NCBI GenBank assembly: GCA_031383745.1
Contig: JANMZX010000528.1
Span: 1-9,940 of the forward strand
Source: CAISIP01 sp031383745
GTDB taxonomy: Bacteria; Pseudomonadota; Gammaproteobacteria; Burkholderiales; Burkholderiaceae_C
Direction: 5' to 3'
Length of the DNA: 9,940 bases
Within the stretch, counting starts at the first letter, position 1, and every line of letters starts with the position of its first letter. A program made the translations under genes and the position numbers. Positions 6,324 to 9,940 of the stretch are shown one piece after another. The notes beneath the pieces are model-generated. The model was not told the origin of the DNA. It saw nothing but the letters and a program-made list of their open reading frames with translations, and ran no database searches.

Positions 6324-7424
6324 TCAACCGCCCAGGGCCTGCACGGTTTCCTGCAGCAGGCGCCCGACCCGTTGCGCCACGGTCTCGACATCGTTGAAAT
6401 AGCCGATGCTCTGCCCGGCCGGGTAATGCATCAGCGGCGCGACCTCGTGGTCGTCGATGGCGCCCAGCAAGTCCCCCACCAGGATGTCCTGCAGCGGCAT
6501 CCTGAGCGGCGCGGGGGCATCCGGTGCGGCCCAGGCCTCGCTCCAGGCGGTGCGGATCTGGCGCAGCGTCTTGCCGCTGTCGGCGCGCGAGATCACCGTG
6601 TCTTCGATGCCCGCTGCCAGCAGTTTGTCCAGCGTGACGGGCGCCAGGTGGCTGCGGTACTCTTCCGTCGTCAGCCAGGCCGTGCCCATCCACACCCCCT
6701 GTGCGCCCATGGCCAGCGCGGCGGCAATATGCCGCCCGGTGGCGACACCGCCGGCGGCCAGTACCGGCACCCCTTCGGCGTGCGCCATGTCGACGATCTG
6801 CGGCACCAGGCTGAAGGTGCCGATGCTGCCGGTGTGTGCACCTGCGTCGTAGCCCTGTGCGACCAGGATGTCCAGCGGCTTCCTGAGCGCACTGCGCGCA
6901 TGGCGGGGCGAACCCACCAGTGCGATCACTTTCTTGCCCCGGTGCTTGAGCGCTTGCACCACGTCGTCCGGCGCGCCGATGCCGCAGGCCACCACATCCA
7001 CATCCGATTCGAGGATCACCTGGATCTGACGCGCCGCCATTTCCTTGGAGCGCACGAAGCGCGAGCGCTCGCCAGCCCGGGTCGGTGCCGGTACGTCGAA
7101 CCGCTCGTACAGCGCCTTCACGAACGCGCGGTGGGCAGGGGGCAGCTGCGCCTCGATCAGTTCGCGGTTGTCCTGCTCCGGCATGCCCTCGGGCAACACC
7201 AGGTTCACACCGAACGGGCGGCTGCCGACCTGCGCACGTATCCATTGCAGATGCCCGGCGATTTCTTCGGGCGTGTTGCGCGTGGCGCCGAGCACGCCCA
7301 GGCCACCGCTCAGGCTCAGCGCCGCAACGACTTCGCGGCCATGGCAGAAGCCGAATATCGGGTGCGTCAAGCCCAGGCGGCGCACCACGGGGGTCATCCA
7401 ACGGTCATGGGAGGGGTAAACCAT
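6324..7424 (-). CDS. Nitronate monooxygenase-like flavoprotein (NMO / 2-nitropropane dioxygenase family)
   Basis: FMN-dependent TIM-barrel enzyme of 366 aa, predicted cytoplasmic. The family oxidises nitronates such as propionate-3-nitronate; close relatives include FabK-type enoyl-ACP reductases, and many members have unknown substrates. Visible hallmarks are the N-terminal HPIFGFCHGREVVAALSLSG segment with GGLGVLGA (40-47), the GYDAGAHTG motif (191-199) whose His197 matches the catalytic His of class I NMOs, the phosphate-binding AAGGVATGRHIAAAL (223-237), and GAQGVWMGTAWL (240-251). The canonical Gln-Gly-His pattern is slightly altered (AGAHTG rather than AGGHRG), so nitronate activity is not assured. 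ATG 7424 has AGGA 6 nt upstream. It lies 108 nt after the short-chain dehydrogenase gene and 209 nt before the importer operon, so it may end a separate three-gene unit. Confidence 0.85.
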   Translation of the reverse strand: MVYPSHDRWMTPVVRRLGLTHPIFGFCHGREVVAALSLSGGLGVLGATRNTPEEIAGHLQWIRAQVGSRPFGVNLVLPEGMPEQDNRELIEAQLPPAHRAFVKALYERFDVPAPTRAGERSRFVRSKEMAARQIQVILESDVDVVACGIGAPDDVVQALKHRGKKVIALVGSPRHARSALRKPLDILVAQGYDAGAHTGSIGTFSLVPQIVDMAHAEGVPVLAAGGVATGRHIAAALAMGAQGVWMGTAWLTTEEYRSHLAPVTLDKLLAAGIEDTVISRADSGKTLRQIRTAWSEAWAAPDAPAPLRMPLQDILVGDLLGAIDDHEVAPLMHYPAGQSIGYFNDVETVAQRVGRLLQETVQALGG

Positions 7425-7532
7425 GTGTTTTCCTATGTTCAGCGCAATCCGGCGGCACAGGCGGCCTTGGCCTGGACGCCCTCGTCGGCCGATGACCGCC
7501 GCATGGATGTCGCGTTCGCATCGCCGGGCATC
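7425..7532. other. Intergenic gap between SDR and NMO-like genes
   Basis: This 108-nt gap has no convincing promoter. On the minus strand it holds a CAGGC/GCCTG stem with a 7-nt loop and a 21-codon ORF beginning MRRSSADEG whose stop lies about 20 nt before ATG 7424. The ORF has no clear ribosome site and I do not call it a gene. The downstream ribosome site AGGA is at 7431-7434. Confidence 0.4.
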
Positions 7533-8330
7533 TCAGACCGCCGTCTGCCCGGTCAGTTGCCGGGTCACGGGGTGCGAACTCGACAGGCCACCATCGACCG
7601 CGATCGCCTGCCCGTTGACGTAGCTCGACAGGTCGCTGGCCAGGAACAGGGCCACGTTGGCAAGTTCTTCCGGTTGCGCGCCACGGCGCAAGGGATTGAG
7701 CCGGCCCACCTTGTGCATGACGTTCTTTTCCTTCGCGTAGTCGAAGGTCGGCTTGGTCATGCCAGTTTCGGTCAGGCCCGGACACAGTGCGTTGACGCGC
7801 ACATTGGTTTCGCTCAGTTGCTGCGCCGACACCTGGGCCAGATTGATCACACCGGCCTTGGAGGCTGAATACGCCGGGCCGCCAGCGCCGGAGCGGATGC
7901 CGGCCACACTCGCTGTCAGTATGATGGCGCCACCGCGTCCCGCATCGGCCATGACCTTGCCGGCATGTTTCACCATCAGCCAGGGGCCGATCAGGTTGAC
8001 GCGCAGCACTTCCGCGAAATCGACCAGCGCGATGTCGAAGATGCCGGCCCTGCCGCCGGAGATTCCGGCATTGGCAAAAGCCACATCGATCCGGCCGTGG
8101 GTGGCGAGCGCCAGCGCCACGATGCTCGCCACGTCCTCTTCCTTGCCCGCGTCCATCTGGCATGCGGTGGCGGCATCGCCCACCAGCCTGGCCGTCTCGA
8201 ACACGCTGTCGCTCCGGTCGCCCAGCACCAGCTTGGCGCCTTCGGCAGCGAAACGCAGTGCCGAAGCCCGGCCGATGCCGGATCCCGCGCCGGTGATGAT
8301 CGCGACCTTGCCGTCCAGTAACTTGCTCAT
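7533..8330 (-). CDS. Classical short-chain dehydrogenase/reductase (SDR), NAD-type
   Basis: Rossmann-fold oxidoreductase of 265 aa, cytoplasmic and usually tetrameric in this family. Motifs: cofactor-binding TGAGSGIG (13-20 region), NAG at 87-89, catalytic Ser near 141 in ILTASVAG, Tyr154 and Lys158 in YSASK, and PG at 184-185. Asp38 at the end of the second strand predicts preference for NAD(H) over NADP(H). The length and the C-terminal VNGQAIAVDGGLSS are typical of FabG-like 3-ketoacyl or secondary-alcohol dehydrogenases; the natural substrate cannot be named. ATG 8330 has AAGGA 7 nt upstream. It sits 73 nt after the crotonase-family gene in the same direction, which suits a dehydrogenase acting on a hydroxy-acid or hydroxyacyl-CoA, but this is inference. 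Confidence 0.92.
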   Translation of the reverse strand: MSKLLDGKVAIITGAGSGIGRASALRFAAEGAKLVLGDRSDSVFETARLVGDAATACQMDAGKEEDVASIVALALATHGRIDVAFANAGISGGRAGIFDIALVDFAEVLRVNLIGPWLMVKHAGKVMADAGRGGAIILTASVAGIRSGAGGPAYSASKAGVINLAQVSAQQLSETNVRVNALCPGLTETGMTKPTFDYAKEKNVMHKVGRLNPLRRGAQPEELANVALFLASDLSSYVNGQAIAVDGGLSSSHPVTRQLTGQTAV

Positions 8331-8403
8331 CGTCGTTTCCTTTGCTGACTACCCATACGAGGCCGCCTTCATCGCAACGAAGCCGGATGGCGTGCCGCGG
8401 GAT

Positions 8404-9279
8404 TCACTCCCACCAGGGATAGAACGCGGGCATGTCCGAAGACGCCTTGTCGGAGAACACCGGTGGCCGCTTTTCGCGGAAGGCGCGCACGCCTTCCTTG
8501 CCGCTGCTCTGACTGGCGTAAAAGATCGCCAGGGAATCCACCTGGTGGGCCTTGAGAGGATGGTCCTGTGCCGAATTGCGATAGAGCATCTGGCGCGTCA
8601 ACGCGAGCGCGACCGGGCTGTGTGCGACGATCTTCCGGGCCAGCGCATGGGCCTGCGGCAACAGGTCGTCGGGTGCGTGGACCGAACGGATGAACCTGGC
8701 GGCGAGCAGCGCCTGCGCGTCGTGGATCTCGCCGGTGTAACACCACTCCAGCGCGGTCTGCAGGCCGACCAAGCGCGGAAGGAACCAGCTCGAGCAGGCT
8801 TCGGGCGTGATGCCGATCTTGTTGAACACGAAACCGACCCGGGCCTTGTCGGACGCCATGCGGATGTCCATCGCGCAGGTCATGGTCGCGCCGATTCCGA
8901 CGGCTGCGCCGTTGATGGCGGCAATGACTGGCTTCTTGCAATCAAAGATGGCCAGCGTCACCTTGCCACCGGAATCGCGCACACCGTCTTCGATGTCCGC
9001 ATCGTGCATGCGCTGCTGCATGTCTTCGAGCGTGGGGTGCAGGGTTTCATCCAGGCCGAACACATTGGCCGGTGCGCTCAGGTCCATTCCTGCACAGAAG
9101 GCGCGACCCGCGCCAGTGACCACGATCGCCCCTACATCGTCATCCTCGCTGGCGCGGCGGAAGGCGTGGACGAGTTCGTGCGACATCTCGACCGTGAACG
9201 CGTTCAGGAGCTCGGGGCGGTCGAGTGTGAGTGTCAGGATGCGCTCCTGGACGTCGTAGCGCAGCGTGGTGTAGGTCAT
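8404..9279 (-). CDS. Crotonase-superfamily enoyl-CoA hydratase/isomerase
   Basis: Acyl-CoA-processing enzyme of 291 aa. The CoA-binding and oxyanion-hole segments are clear: AGRAFCAGMDL (57-67) and NGAAVGIGATM (123-133). Aligned by eye to rat mitochondrial crotonase, both hydratase glutamates (144 and 164) fall on Thr132 and Phe152. A glutamate is instead present at Glu160 in GITPEACSSWFLPRLVG, resembling the SPEGCSSY segment of peroxisomal delta3,delta2-enoyl-CoA isomerases (ECI2). An isomerase or other CoA reaction is therefore more likely than straightforward hydration. The C-terminal FREKRPPVF is common in the family. The start at ATG 9279 is chosen because the protein then begins MTYTTLRYDVQERILTLTL, the normal first strand; an upstream extension to 9417 would overlap the toxin gene and reads as non-homologous. 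The ribosome site is weak (AGGA about 12 nt upstream). It is the first of three same-strand enzymes. Confidence 0.9.
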   Translation of the reverse strand: MTYTTLRYDVQERILTLTLDRPELLNAFTVEMSHELVHAFRRASEDDDVGAIVVTGAGRAFCAGMDLSAPANVFGLDETLHPTLEDMQQRMHDADIEDGVRDSGGKVTLAIFDCKKPVIAAINGAAVGIGATMTCAMDIRMASDKARVGFVFNKIGITPEACSSWFLPRLVGLQTALEWCYTGEIHDAQALLAARFIRSVHAPDDLLPQAHALARKIVAHSPVALALTRQMLYRNSAQDHPLKAHQVDSLAIFYASQSSGKEGVRAFREKRPPVFSDKASSDMPAFYPWWE

Positions 9280-9305
9280 CTTGATGGGTCGTCCTGCCTG
9301 CGGGA

Positions 9306-9330
9306 ATTCTAAATACCAGCTGCGCGGGCT
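9306..9330 (-). promoter_or_regulatory. Weak candidate promoter for the crotonase-family gene
   Basis: In the 55-nt gap after the toxin gene, TAGAAT (9311-9306) matches the -10 consensus at five of six positions. A poor -35, roughly ATGGCA, lies 18 nt upstream. It would give a leader of about 20 nt before ATG 9279. This would let the enzyme genes be transcribed separately from the toxin-antitoxin module. Confidence 0.3.
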
Positions 9331-9334
9331 GCCA

Positions 9335-9625
9335 TCAAAATCCCACCTCCTTTTGGTGGCGCACCGCGAGGATCGTGATGGCATCCGAATCGATGCGGTA
9401 GCGCGCCAAATAGCCACTGTCGCCGAAATCGATCACCCACTCTCTGAACGCTTCTGGCATGTCCTCGATGGGGCGGCCGATCGCGGGTTGTTTCCCGAGG
9501 ACTTTCACCCCTTGCCGAACGGTCCTGATGGCGCGCTTGGCCGCGTCGATGTTCTTGCCTGCAAGGAAGCGATAGAGGCGCTGCACGTCGAGCAGCGCCT
9601 GTCGCGACCAGATCAGACGTGACAT
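9335..9625 (-). CDS. Type II toxin, ParE/RelE superfamily
   Basis: Small basic 96-aa protein with the ParE/RelE fold pattern: an N-terminal strand and helical hairpin (IWSRQALLDVQRLYRFLAG, then the helix DAAKRAIRTVRQGVKVL), the GRPIEDMPEAFREW segment at about 50-63, and a C-terminal sheet ending YRIDSDAITILAVRHQKE. ParE members poison DNA gyrase while RelE members cleave mRNA on ribosomes. The helical-hairpin N-terminus and the lack of a clear RelE catalytic set favour ParE, without certainty. Its ATG at 9625 lies inside the antitoxin gene (13-nt overlap) and has no Shine-Dalgarno of its own, so translation is probably coupled to the antitoxin and output kept low. It is neutralised by the upstream gene product. 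Confidence 0.88.
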   Translation of the reverse strand: MSRLIWSRQALLDVQRLYRFLAGKNIDAAKRAIRTVRQGVKVLGKQPAIGRPIEDMPEAFREWVIDFGDSGYLARYRIDSDAITILAVRHQKEVGF

Positions 9626-9903
9626 TCAGGAGGCTCGATGTCGTTGCCCTGCTCTAGCTCGGCCAACCAGGTATCGGCTTCGTCGGCGGTCACATGCAGG
9701 CCGGTGCTGCGGTACTCTTCCCACGCCTTGAGCGTGTGCTGCCGAAATGCCTCGCGCTTTTCTTCGCGCTCGACATACTGGGTGATCGCCTCGCGCATCA
9801 GCCAGTGCGCCGTGCGATGCCGGGCATCGGCCAAGCGCTTCACACGTGCCTTGATGTCGTCATCGATCTTGATCGCCACAGGGCGAGTGGCAGCAGCTGT
9901 CAT
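9613..9903 (-). CDS. Ribbon-helix-helix (CopG/ParD-like) antitoxin
   Basis: Partner antitoxin of 96 aa. Residues about 7-46 (RPVAIKIDDDIKARVKRLAD, then RTAHWLMREAITQYVER) fit a ribbon-helix-helix DNA-binding domain. The acidic, Trp-containing C-terminal half (TADEADTWLAELEQ) is the expected toxin-wrapping tail. ATG 9903 has GAGGA 7 nt upstream. It is first in the module, with the toxin start overlapping its 3' end, the standard order for ParDE-like systems. Autoregulation is expected, and an inverted repeat lies about 24 nt upstream of the start codon. The family assignment comes from fold pattern and gene arrangement, not from close identity. Confidence 0.87.
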   Translation of the reverse strand: MTAAATRPVAIKIDDDIKARVKRLADARHRTAHWLMREAITQYVEREEKREAFRQHTLKAWEEYRSTGLHVTADEADTWLAELEQGNDIEPPECHV

Positions 9904-9918
9904 GGAGGTTTCCTCGGA

Positions 9919-9939
9919 AGTATCTCAAGGTATTACCTT
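9919..9939 (-). promoter_or_regulatory. Candidate operator and -10 box of the toxin-antitoxin module
   Basis: AAGGT and ACCTT form an inverted repeat around ATT at 9927-9939. A -10-like GATACT occupies 9924-9919 on the minus strand. The -35 would lie beyond the window. An operator between -35 and -10 is the usual place for RHH antitoxin autorepression; function here is inferred. Confidence 0.4.
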
Positions 9940-9940
9940 A

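Noticed and set aside
7443..7508. 21-codon ORF before the NMO-like gene
   Set aside because: Very short, with no clear ribosome site and no recognisable sequence; may be chance.
6189..7868. 559-codon plus-strand ORF
   Set aside because: Antisense to the NMO-like and SDR genes; rich in His, Gln, Arg and Ala with no domain, a shadow of high-GC coding DNA.
7753..9312. 519-codon plus-strand ORF
   Set aside because: Antisense to well-supported SDR and crotonase genes, with no recognisable motif.

Overview
The window is GC-rich with strong G/C third-position bias, and every protein I can support lies on the minus strand. The protein families and the G/C-tract intergenic palindromes suggest a betaproteobacterium of the Burkholderiales, probably Comamonadaceae; that placement is inference. 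Transcription runs from the right edge (about 9940) to the left edge (1). No tRNA, rRNA, CRISPR array or insertion sequence is visible.

Layout in direction of transcription. (1) 9903-9335: a two-gene type II toxin-antitoxin module, with a ribbon-helix-helix antitoxin followed by a ParE/RelE toxin overlapping it by 13 nt. A small inverted repeat upstream is a plausible autoregulatory operator. (2) 9279-6324: three enzymes, a crotonase-superfamily protein, an NAD-type short-chain dehydrogenase and a nitronate-monooxygenase-like flavoprotein, spaced by 73 and 108 nt. They look like a CoA-thioester or small-acid catabolic set. (3) 6323-6115: a regulatory intergenic region with a perfect 11-bp-arm palindrome, a sigma70-like promoter candidate and a strong GC hairpin. 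(4) 6114-470: a complete peptide-type (Dpp/Opp, family 5 binding protein) ABC importer, in the order binding protein, two permeases, two ATPases. (5) 477-1: the first 159 codons of an Ldh/malate dehydrogenase-family NAD(P)-dependent oxidoreductase, translationally overlapped with the last ATPase and cut by the window edge.

The importer and the terminal dehydrogenase form one transcription unit. The simplest reading is that the transporter brings in a small peptide, opine-like or hydroxy-/imino-acid substrate that the dehydrogenase then processes. The upstream enzymes may belong to the same catabolic locus but have their own spacing.

The most notable observation is in the ATPases. The two ATPase ORFs are in the same reading frame and are separated only by one TGA codon. 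That codon sits exactly where the fourth cysteine of the C-terminal Cys motif should be (the second ATPase keeps it with identical spacing). The second ORF has no visible ribosome binding site. This looks like a DppD-DppF fusion interrupted by a Cys-to-opal change, a sequencing error, or, much less likely, a recoded codon.
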